Shown here: piece by piece, positions 1-5,556 of the stretch
Position numbering within the stretch: position 1 is the stretch's first letter
Layout of the letters: each line of letters opens with the position of its first letter
Assembly (NCBI GenBank): GCA_003647435.1
Contig: QMMV01000151.1
Location: 1-5,656, forward strand
Reading direction: 5' to 3'
DNA: 5,656 bases
Source of the DNA: Deltaproteobacteria bacterium
GTDB taxonomy: Bacteria; Desulfobacterota; Desulfobacteria; Desulfobacterales; C00003060
Notes under the pieces: model-generated
Seen by the model: the letters and a program-made list of their open reading frames with translations, nothing else
Databases searched by the model: none
Told to the model about the DNA's origin: nothing
Translations under genes and position numbers: made by a program

Positions 1-27
1 ACAAATCTTTCCAATCGTGAAACTTTA

Positions 28-101
28 GATATCATTTTCGGTATCAGTTGAGATTTTTGAAGATGTCTGTTTTTTGAAAGTGCTAAAGTGATATCATTTT
101 C
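28..101. repeat. Pair of 12-bp direct repeats flanking the left palindrome
   Basis: GATATCATTTTC occurs exactly at 28-39 and again at 90-101, a 62-bp period enclosing the palindromic repeat. The sequence resembles the ATTTTTTC duplication flanking the right-end element, so both elements may prefer T-rich targets ending in C. Alternatively this motif is a subterminal part of the element rather than duplicated target. Confidence 0.5.
41..94. repeat. Degenerate palindromic repeat related to the right-end MITE
   Basis: Positions 42-93 begin TATCAGTTGAG and end CTAAAGTGATA, so the ends form an imperfect inverted repeat (about 14 of the first 20 positions pair). The right arm, 64-93, read on the minus strand, matches 5418-5447 on the plus strand at 27 of 30 positions, so the two loci share an element end. 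The core is only about 52 bp and lacks the long GC-rich central hairpin of the right-hand copy, which suggests an internally deleted or decayed relative. It is bracketed by a perfect 12-bp direct repeat, GATATCATTTTC, at 28-39 and 90-101. Part of the right copy of that repeat overlaps the element end, so only CATTTTC (33-39 and 95-101) could be a clean target duplication. The relationship is seen directly; mobility is inferred. Confidence 0.55.
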
Positions 102-192
102 ACGTTTCGAAAACTCGAGACTCAAGACTTAAGTTAGTCACATAAACTACTTATTATAACCTGAAATCATGCAATATGCAATAGTGAATACC

Positions 193-361
193 TCAGGCAA
201 CTTCTGAATCAGGCTCTTGACCGGGATTTTGTATTTGGTATGCGTCTGTGTCTGTAAGATCCCCCATTTCGTTGAGCATATCGAAGATGCCCGCGCGTGG
301 CAGGACAAGAATAAACTCCGTTGCAAGCAGGTTTTTAAGGGGCTATTTTCAAAAAAGCCAT
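193..361 (-). pseudogene. Possible short broken ORF, unidentified
   Basis: The stretch between the left repeat and the MBL gene has a minus-strand frame open for 49 codons (342 down to 196) ending in TGA at 193-195. Its translation looks protein-like, including the segment TEFILVLPRAGIFDMLNEMG, and it is GC-richer than the AT-rich DNA on its left. It has no start: an in-frame TAG lies at 343-345. An ATG at 361-359 starts the adjacent frame (MAFLKIAP, then stop), and removing one C from the CCCC run at 339-342 (plus-strand GGGG) would join the two into a product of about 55 residues. That ATG overlaps the divergent MBL start, leaving no room for a normal promoter. I do not recognise the product. 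It could be a gene remnant or a chance open frame. Confidence 0.22.
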
Positions 362-1199
362 GAAACTCACAGTCCTTATAGATAATAACACATTAACCGA
401 TCGCTATTTTTATGGAGAACCCGCGGTATCGTATTTTATTGAAGAAGAAAAGATTCGCCTTTTATTTGATGTTGGCTACTCTGATGCATTTATCAAAAAC
501 GCTCAAAAGATGAATATTGACCTGTCAGATCTCAATTTCGTTGTACTTTCTCACGGGCATCTCGATCACACTTGGGGCTTGGGGCCCCTTATTCAGCTTT
601 TCACCGAATGGGGGATAGAAGATATCAAGTATTTGAGGCCAACAGTTATAGCTCATCCTTTTGCATTCCTGCCGAGAAGAATCAATACGGTGGGGCAAAT
701 CGGCCCTCTTGTCTCCGAAAAAGAAGCAGCAAGACATTTCCGCCTCCGGTTAAGCAAGGAGCCGGTCTGGTTAACCGACAGATTGGTTTTCTTGGGTGAG
801 ATTGAAAGAAAAAATGATTTTGAGGCAAAAAACCCGATCGGAAAAATCATCGAATCTGACGGCGAAAAGGATGACTATGTGATGGATGATTCCGCTCTGG
901 CCTATCAAACCACGGATGGTCTGGTGATCATTACCGGTTGTTCTCATGCTGGAATCTGTAACATCATAGAGTCTGCAAAAGAGATTTGCGGCGATGACAG
1001 GGTCCGTGACGTGATTGGAGGATTTCATTTGCTGAAACCTTCAAGAGCGCAATTACAGGGCACGCTTGAATTTCTGAAAAAACTGAGCCCTGTTGAAATC
1101 CATCCTTGCCATTGTACAGATTTAAGTTCAAAAATAGCGTTGTCAAAGGTGGTCGACCTTAAGGAAGTCGGGGTGGGTCTGAAGCTGGAATATGAATAA
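360..1199 (+). CDS. MBL-fold metallo-hydrolase, MJ0301/COG1237 type
   Basis: A complete 279-residue protein of the metallo-beta-lactamase fold. The binuclear metal motif HGHLDH is at residues 65-70 (H65, H67, D69, H70), within the family-typical SHGHLDHTWG context. Later motifs are GCSHAG (193-198, H196), GGFHLL (220-225, H223) and HPCHCTD (248-254). This order and the N-terminus MKLTVLIDN match the COG1237 group often annotated as 7,8-dihydropterin-6-methyl-4-(beta-D-ribofuranosyl)-aminobenzene-5'-phosphate synthase-like. That name comes from a methanogen protein of the methanopterin pathway and should not be taken as function here; the substrate is unknown. There is no signal peptide, so it is probably cytosolic. 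The ATG at 360 fits the family N-terminus, and an in-frame TAA at 336-338 prevents any long extension. The only purine-rich site, AAGGGG at 337-342, is too far upstream to be a normal Shine-Dalgarno site, so initiation may be weak. The gene converges on the zinc-ribbon gene with an 86-bp gap. Confidence 0.9.
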   Translation: MKLTVLIDNNTLTDRYFYGEPAVSYFIEEEKIRLLFDVGYSDAFIKNAQKMNIDLSDLNFVVLSHGHLDHTWGLGPLIQLFTEWGIEDIKYLRPTVIAHPFAFLPRRINTVGQIGPLVSEKEAARHFRLRLSKEPVWLTDRLVFLGEIERKNDFEAKNPIGKIIESDGEKDDYVMDDSALAYQTTDGLVIITGCSHAGICNIIESAKEICGDDRVRDVIGGFHLLKPSRAQLQGTLEFLKKLSPVEIHPCHCTDLSSKIALSKVVDLKEVGVGLKLEYE

Positions 1200-1285
1200 G
1201 GCCTGCTACCGGCACATACACGGCGGGGGGAAGAGGCAAAGAATCAACTCTTATCATTTTGGCTGGGATACTACTCGTGGCGGTT

Positions 1286-1516
1286 TTAGTTTGCTTCTTC
1301 CTTCTTGCGGCTTTCATCCTGTGCCCTGTTTTTTCTCTCCTCTATCTTGCAACTCCATTCACACACTTCATCTAACCATTTTTCCATCTGTTCTCCGTAA
1401 TCTTCCAGATTGCTTCTCATGCCGCAGGCGCTGCAAACCACGCGGGCATTGTGGCATTTGCCGACAATCTTTGCAGGTCCACCGCAAAAAACGCACTGAA
1501 GTTTAGGTTCGTCCAT
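1286..1516 (-). CDS. Small zinc-ribbon protein, Lar-like N-terminal motif
   Basis: A 76-residue protein with two knuckles, CVFCGG (C8, C11) and CSACG (C28, C31), consistent with one structural zinc. The CxFCGG...VxCSxCG pattern with a nearby tryptophan resembles the Lar-like/restriction-alleviation zinc-ribbon group, but that resemblance is shared by many phage and chromosomal proteins and does not establish anti-restriction activity. Extra cysteines are C21, C52 and C56. The C-terminal third (from about residue 57) is highly charged, rich in K, E and R, and probably helical. The ATG at 1516 is preceded by TTAAGGT almost abutting the start, so the ribosome site is cramped. It lies 61 nt downstream of nnr on the same strand with no terminator seen between them, so it could be read through from the operon. 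No function is assigned. Confidence 0.72.
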   Translation of the reverse strand: MDEPKLQCVFCGGPAKIVGKCHNARVVCSACGMRSNLEDYGEQMEKWLDEVCEWSCKIEERKNRAQDESRKKEEAN

Positions 1517-1577
1517 ACCTTAAACCATGTTATGCAGACGGAGAATGATTTCCAACTAATCCTTGTGAAATCTGGGA

Positions 1578-3143
1578 TTACACGATCTCTACTCCGTAGT
1601 TTTCTCTGAAAATGCCATTGGAATTTTCTCTGTATTGCTTTACAGCGCAGGGGAGATAATCAAGAATATCCCCTGCTGTTATTCCGTCTTCACCAATGTC
1701 GGCGGCGGCAAGATCTCCAGCAAATCCGTGCATGAAAACGCCGCTTCGTACAGCATCCTCAACGGGCAGGCCCAAGCCGAACATGGCAGCAACCGTTCCC
1801 GTCAACACATCGCCAGAGCCTGCGGAAGCCATGCCTGAGTTCCCGCTCATATTTATAAACACCCTTCCATCAGGATAACTTATCAGGGAATGGGCCCCCT
1901 TCAAGACTATAATTGCACTTGCCTCTTTTGCAGTTTTTTGTAATACTTTTATCTTGTTTTGATTTATTTCGCTTACCGGAAGCTTTGTAATCCTTGACAT
2001 CTCGCCCAAATGAGGGGTGAGGATAGTTTCCGCTTTTCTCTTTTTTATGATGTCAATGTTTGCAGAAACGGCCGTGATCCCGTCTCCGTCTATGAGCAAA
2101 GGTTTTTGAATTTGTGCTGCAAGCTTCCTTACCAATCCTTGAGTCTCTTCGTTTAAGGACAATCCAGGACCAAGAACAACCATATCCATCTTATCCGAAA
2201 GCTTCAATAAAGCCTCTTCGTTTTCTATTGAAATGCTTCCCGAAGTCGTCTCCTTCTGTGGCACAAAGACGATCTCACTTCCCTTGTTGGCTATAAAGGG
2301 TGAAATGGAGGCTGGTGCGGCAAGGCGAGAGTATCCTCCTCCCGCTTTGAGGAAAGAAAGTGCAGCGAAATAGGGTGCACCAAAGTAGCTGGAGGCGCCT
2401 GCAATGAATAAAACCTCTCCAAAATTTCCCTTATGGGCATTTTTATCTCGTTTCGGGAGTTGGGGCGGAGTGTTTATCTCCACCTTTACCGAGTCATAAA
2501 TCGATGGAGGAAACGATATATGGGAGAGAGATAATTTACCGCAGTGTTCATATCCCGGATAAAGGATGTTGCCTGTCTTCGGAAGACCATAAGTTACGGT
2601 AAAGTTTGCCTTGACGGCGCTATCCATAATATAGCCCGTATCACCGCTTATGCCGGAAGGAATATCTATGCTGAATACGGTTTTGCCGCTTTTGTTTATC
2701 AATTCGATAACATCTTTGTAAATACCGCCGACACCTCTTGTCAGACCTGTGCCAAAGATTGCATCGACAATTGCATCGGAATGAAGGACATCTTTTTTGA
2801 TGGCTTCAATCGAGGCAACATCCTGAATCTCTATGGGCATCCTGGATATTATGTCAAAGTTTCTCTTTGCCGCTCCTTTCAGCTTTGCTTTGTTTCCCAA
2901 GAGGAAGACCTTTACGTTCCCGCCGTTTGAGTGAATCTTTCTGGCAACAACAAAGCCGTCACCCCCGTTGTTTCCACTGCCGCAAAGAATGATGAATTTC
3001 TTATTTTTCATCCCAAATTCTTTGAGGATAACAAAATATGCTGCATTTCCTGCATTTTCCATCAAGAGATCTTCTATGATGCCAAATTCCTCTATGGCGC
3101 GCCTGTCCAGATTCCTCATCTCTTGCACGGTGGCTACTTTCAT
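1578..3143 (-). CDS. nnr: Bifunctional NAD(P)H-hydrate epimerase / ADP-dependent dehydratase
   Basis: A 521-residue, full-length two-domain Nnr enzyme that repairs damaged nicotinamide cofactors. The N-terminal YjeF_N domain (about 1-220) epimerises R- and S-NAD(P)HX. It shows GSGNNGGDGFVVAR (55-68), VDAIFGTGL (126-134) and SIDIPSGISGDTG (158-170). The C-terminal ribokinase-like dehydratase domain (about 230-500) converts S-NAD(P)HX to NAD(P)H using ADP. It shows HKGNFGEVLFIAGA (237-250), VVLGPGL (322-328), ILTPHLGEM (374-382), VLKGAHS (413-419) and the anion-hole and catalytic stretch with GSGDVLTG (442-449, D445). The usual GTGD is GSGD here, a conservative change. The enzyme is cytosolic. 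The ATG at 3143 has a textbook AGGAGG six bases upstream. The gene begins 22 nt after the methyltransferase stop and is probably cotranscribed with it. By eye its codons are more AT-rich (many AAA, GAA, ATA) than those of the two genes upstream, suggesting a different history. Confidence 0.96.
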   Translation of the reverse strand: MKVATVQEMRNLDRRAIEEFGIIEDLLMENAGNAAYFVILKEFGMKNKKFIILCGSGNNGGDGFVVARKIHSNGGNVKVFLLGNKAKLKGAAKRNFDIISRMPIEIQDVASIEAIKKDVLHSDAIVDAIFGTGLTRGVGGIYKDVIELINKSGKTVFSIDIPSGISGDTGYIMDSAVKANFTVTYGLPKTGNILYPGYEHCGKLSLSHISFPPSIYDSVKVEINTPPQLPKRDKNAHKGNFGEVLFIAGASSYFGAPYFAALSFLKAGGGYSRLAAPASISPFIANKGSEIVFVPQKETTSGSISIENEEALLKLSDKMDMVVLGPGLSLNEETQGLVRKLAAQIQKPLLIDGDGITAVSANIDIIKKRKAETILTPHLGEMSRITKLPVSEINQNKIKVLQKTAKEASAIIVLKGAHSLISYPDGRVFINMSGNSGMASAGSGDVLTGTVAAMFGLGLPVEDAVRSGVFMHGFAGDLAAADIGEDGITAGDILDYLPCAVKQYRENSNGIFRENYGVEIV

Positions 3144-3149
3144 TTGTTA

Positions 3150-3155
3150 CCTCCT
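3150..3155 (-). promoter_or_regulatory. Shine-Dalgarno site of nnr
   Basis: Read on the minus strand, AGGAGG is followed by the six-base spacer TAACAA and then the ATG. It lies inside the 22-nt gap after the methyltransferase stop, so nnr has its own strong ribosome entry despite being cotranscribed. The same TAACAA spacer precedes the ATP-grasp gene start. Confidence 0.85.
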
Positions 3156-3165
3156 GAACTCACAC

Positions 3166-3945
3166 TCATGGCTTTTGACCTGTGGCGAGCATGCGATGGT
3201 TCATAAATCCATAATCACCTGTACGTTGGTGAGGGAAAAAGCCGGTGTGGACCTTGACTTTCCCAAATCCCGTCCGGTTCACCAGTTGCGACAGGGTTTG
3301 CGGATCATACAGGTGCAAAGAGTAACTGGAGTTGCGAATCATGCCTTTTTCTTTGCTCAGTACGATCTCGCGGGTGGATACGATGTTTCCTTCTAATTTC
3401 CGCTCGCGGCAAACCACGACATCTGCCCCGATCTCATGCCAGGAGCGGGGATGGAAGGAGTCTTTCACTGCTGCACCGTCTGCGACATCAATTAGAAGCC
3501 ACCCACCCGGGCACAAGATACGCATTGCTTCGGCGAGAATTTGTGCATCAGCAGCATGCTCTGGAATGTAACCGAGGGAATTTCCCATGATGAGCACATG
3601 GTCAAATGTTTCTGAAAGAAGCCCTATGCTTCTCGCATCGCCCCGGATACACTCTATATCATAGCTGCACCTGGCTGCTTCCTTCCTGGCGCGCTCAATC
3701 AGGGGTTTGGAATAGTCGAACAGTGTGCATCTGGTGAATCCTCGCCTGTACAACTCCATACTGTGGCGACCATGCCCACCGCACAGATCCAGAATCCTGT
3801 CCCGGTGATTCATCGGAAGCAGTTCACATACGAGGTCTATCTCGCGCCTGGTGATCTCGTCATCGCAGACTGAGCGGGCATCAGTGATCAGATAGATCTC
3901 ATCAAACGTGCTTTTCCACCACTCGGGGTCAACAGTAATGCTCAT
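3166..3945 (-). CDS. Class I SAM-dependent methyltransferase
   Basis: A 259-residue soluble Rossmann-fold methyltransferase. Motif I is ILDLCGGHGRHS (51-62), the SAM-binding glycine loop with cysteine before the first glycine. The acidic end of strand 2 is in LFDYS (75-79, D77), GDARS (102-106) is the adenine-side motif, LIMGNSLGYI (118-127) is strand 4, and PGGWLLIDVAD (146-156) is the post-motif strand. The overall pattern fits the Methyltransf_25/11 group. A separate substrate-recognition region appears to occupy about residues 160-210, where the sequence is least family-like. The acceptor is unknown. The ATG overlaps the stop of the upstream ATP-grasp gene as ATGA, and no Shine-Dalgarno site precedes it, so translation is probably coupled. 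This physical coupling is the best functional clue: it may methylate the product of the ATP-grasp enzyme or that enzyme's substrate. Confidence 0.9.
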   Translation of the reverse strand: MSITVDPEWWKSTFDEIYLITDARSVCDDEITRREIDLVCELLPMNHRDRILDLCGGHGRHSMELYRRGFTRCTLFDYSKPLIERARKEAARCSYDIECIRGDARSIGLLSETFDHVLIMGNSLGYIPEHAADAQILAEAMRILCPGGWLLIDVADGAAVKDSFHPRSWHEIGADVVVCRERKLEGNIVSTREIVLSKEKGMIRNSSYSLHLYDPQTLSQLVNRTGFGKVKVHTGFFPHQRTGDYGFMNHRMLATGQKP

Positions 3946-5333
3946 GATGCTTGTGGACCGGCTCCAAAATCAAACAAGCCGTCTGAGGCAATGATTGCCG
4001 GGCTGCCCCTCCATGGCTGGAGGCGAGCAATTTCGAGTTCTTCTTCCTCGATGTTAACGATATCATCCAATTCCCCTTCCAGCCACATCCTTTCCAGTGT
4101 CAGACAATCTGACCACAGGTGAGCACAGTAGCTTTTCAGGGACTCGATCTGGTAAGTGGTAATCAGCCTCGGTCTTAAGGCAATCTTAATCGGACCAAGC
4201 AAGTAAGTGAAACTCCGCTCGATGGCCATTTTCTTCTGCATTTCAACTATCTGAAATACATCTCCGTATTCCATACCCAAGATTGCTTCGTTGATACGTT
4301 CTGTAGCGTCGCCCATGCTCATGTCGGACCGAAGCACGGCAAGTGGCTGCACCCCTCCACCACTTCCCACATTCGTCGGTACCGAACCAAACCTGCCCAG
4401 GAAACCAAAAACGGAATCAGGGCCTATCAGACAGCGAAAATCGGTCTGGTACCGCTTTAAGGTAATGTTTTGTTTTTCAGGATCCAAGGCCGGTATGTCC
4501 TCGGCCCACGACTTGAGAGGAACCTTTTGCTGGACAATGTAGTTTCCCTCTTTCAAGGCTTTGCCCACGGCCTCGTCGGCATCTTTGTTTACCCCACCTA
4601 CACGGACCCCGTTGCCGGAGTAACCCCTTTCAGGCTTAAGCACCAGATTGTCCCAGTGAGAGTAAGTCCATGCGATCAAGTCATCAATTGCTTCACCATC
4701 TGGCCCATCGGTTCGACGAGGGTAGAACTGACGGGTCCAGGGGGTTCGGCCGACTATATCGGCGTGAAAACGATCCCGATGAGGGCCAGTGATTACCTCA
4801 AACATGCTCTTGACATTAATTGGTTCGGTGCCGCGAGGATTGATGACACGGTTTTCCCGAACGGCCTGTAAAAGCGGAGACAGGTCATGCTTGCGATGAA
4901 GGGACAACAGCACATCGGTGTTGAAATCGAGGAAAATGAGGGAAACAGGCCGACCCCGCCAGCAGACTCTTCCCCCTTTTAGCTCCAACTCTTGCGGCGC
5001 CATTAACGCCCCTGAGATTCCGTCGGTTGTGTTGAGACGTTTAGCCAGGTTTCTATTTTCTGTTACCGTTTTTAATGTCTCTTCTTCGGCCACCACGGCA
5101 ATCAACCCGGAGTGGTTCCCTTCACGTTCCCGAAGGGCCTGGATGAGCATATTGACAAACCCATCGACAGGAAACAACAATGGATGGTCAAAGTCCAGAT
5201 CGACTGGAATTGGCTTAATTTCGTTTAGCTTTCGCCAGACGACTTTTCCTATGATCTGGGTAATACGCTGATAGTCCCATCCACCCGGACTGCCCAGATT
5301 CCATTCAGAGTGATATCCTAAAAAATCCGCCAC
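3942..5333 (-). CDS. Circularly permuted ATP-grasp-like ligase, substrate unknown
   Basis: A 463-residue cytosolic protein with the signature of circularly permuted ATP-grasp enzymes (the glutathionylspermidine-synthase-like group), which join a carboxylate to an amine or thiol with ATP. Visible elements in order: EWNLGSPGGW (10-19), resembling the family's E-x-N-aesPaG strand; INPRGTEPINVKSMF (164-178) with the conserved N and K; RTPWTR (196-201); the nucleotide-binding LVLKPERGYSGNGVRVG (230-246); YIVQQKV (265-271); DFRCLIG (298-304); and RFGSVPTNVGSGGGVQP (314-330), the usual R...N...GGG metal/phosphate region. Residues 385-456 then resemble the helical N-terminal lead and DG-containing strand of relatives, placed here at the C-terminus. 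The GTG start is supported by AAGGAG six bases upstream and by the EWN motif so near the N-terminus. I cannot name the product. The gene overlaps the methyltransferase start by 4 nt and leads the operon. Confidence 0.75.
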   Translation of the reverse strand: MADFLGYHSEWNLGSPGGWDYQRITQIIGKVVWRKLNEIKPIPVDLDFDHPLLFPVDGFVNMLIQALREREGNHSGLIAVVAEEETLKTVTENRNLAKRLNTTDGISGALMAPQELELKGGRVCWRGRPVSLIFLDFNTDVLLSLHRKHDLSPLLQAVRENRVINPRGTEPINVKSMFEVITGPHRDRFHADIVGRTPWTRQFYPRRTDGPDGEAIDDLIAWTYSHWDNLVLKPERGYSGNGVRVGGVNKDADEAVGKALKEGNYIVQQKVPLKSWAEDIPALDPEKQNITLKRYQTDFRCLIGPDSVFGFLGRFGSVPTNVGSGGGVQPLAVLRSDMSMGDATERINEAILGMEYGDVFQIVEMQKKMAIERSFTYLLGPIKIALRPRLITTYQIESLKSYCAHLWSDCLTLERMWLEGELDDIVNIEEEELEIARLQPWRGSPAIIASDGLFDFGAGPQAS

Positions 5334-5336
5334 TTG

Positions 5337-5504
5337 TTACTCCTTATTCTGATATAGCAACTTTGCTTCTCGGTAGCGTAGCTTGTTTGGGCCTATTTCA
5401 CACGGGTTATTTTTTCGTATCAGTTTAGCTGTTTCAAAAAACAGACACAATGAGCATACGGGCAATCCGTTATAGACCGCCTCAAACTCAGACAGTGAGA
5501 CAGC
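5337..5504 (-). other. 55-codon open frame downstream of an in-frame TAG
   Basis: After the TAG at 5505-5507 the same minus-strand frame stays open for 55 codons to TAA at 5337-5339, a stop that sits six bases before the ATP-grasp GTG and overlaps its Shine-Dalgarno site. The translation contains GLPVCSLCLFFETAKLIR and ends LRYREAKLLYQNKE. It has no ATG, and only TTG/CTG codons could start it. About half of it is element sequence, so the simplest view is chance openness across an insertion. Readthrough of the TAG is the alternative. It is listed because it explains the openness of this 320-bp stretch. Confidence 0.2.
5340..5345 (-). promoter_or_regulatory. Shine-Dalgarno site supporting the GTG start
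   Basis: Minus-strand AAGGAG followed by the spacer TAACAA and GTG at 5333-5331. The site decides the start of the ATP-grasp gene: no in-frame ATG near it has comparable support. It also overlaps the end (TAA at 5337-5339) of the minus-strand frame coming from the right. Confidence 0.8.
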
Positions 5505-5556
5505 CTATACCGGATTGCCCGTATGCGATAATGTTTTCAAAAGGCTAAAATGATAC
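5417..5556. mobile_element. 140-bp MITE-like palindromic element with 8-bp target duplication
   Basis: The element begins GTATCAGTTTAGC and ends GCTAAAATGATAC, so its ends are inverted repeats; the first 22 positions from TATCA pair at 18. Both sides carry a perfect 8-bp direct repeat, ATTTTTTC, at 5409-5416 and 5557-5564, immediately outside the G and C terminal bases, as expected of a transposition target duplication. The interior is a perfect 16-bp inverted repeat, GCATACGGGCAATCCG (5454-5469) with its complement (5511-5526), plus five more pairs after one mismatch. No transposase fits in 140 bp, so any mobility would need enzyme from elsewhere. A related end occurs at 64-93. I cannot assign it to a named family. 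The structure is seen directly; the transposition history is inferred. Confidence 0.7.
5454..5526. repeat. Long hairpin at the centre of the MITE-like element
   Basis: The arms 5454-5469 and 5511-5526 are perfect complements, and 5471-5475 pairs with 5505-5509 after one T/C mismatch, giving a stem of about 22 pairs. The roughly 29-base loop contains a minor hairpin, CTCA-GACAG-TGAG (5487-5499). The stem would be very stable in RNA from either strand. No U-tract follows the stem directly on either strand (six T's come only about 12 bases later on the minus strand), so it is not a canonical intrinsic terminator, although it could still attenuate transcription into the ATP-grasp operon. Confidence 0.8.

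Noticed and set aside
1..35. Start of a minus-strand gene running off the left edge (ATG at 35-33, MISKVSRLERF)
   Set aside because: Only eleven codons, no ribosome site, and the ATG lies inside the repeated GATATCATTTTC motif.
1252..1263. TATCATTTTGGC, 11 of 12 matching the right-element end TATCATTTTAGC
   Set aside because: No partner end or flanking duplication was found near it; a single short match is within chance.
1200..1285. Bidirectional terminator in the gap between the convergent MBL and zinc-ribbon genes
   Set aside because: Only stems of four or five pairs could be drawn and no T-tract follows them.
1240..1375. Very hydrophobic plus-strand stretch (STLIILAGILLVAVLVCFFL) resembling a membrane helix
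   Set aside because: No start codon follows the in-frame TGA at 1193, and most of it is the complement of the charged K/E-rich tail of the zinc-ribbon gene, which gives hydrophobic antisense codons.
1192..1506. Plus-strand ATG frame of 104 codons overlapping the end of the MBL gene
   Set aside because: It is antisense to the zinc-ribbon gene, has no family-like motifs of its own, and its cysteine-rich part mirrors the other strand.
5346..5400. Sigma-70 promoter for the ATP-grasp operon (TATATC as a -10 box on the minus strand)
   Set aside because: No acceptable -35 hexamer at 16-18 bp spacing; too weak to annotate.
5417..5556. Integron attC site, because of the long imperfect palindrome
   Set aside because: The ends lack the GTTRRRY/RYYYAAC core sites, and the surrounding genes are not arranged as a cassette array.
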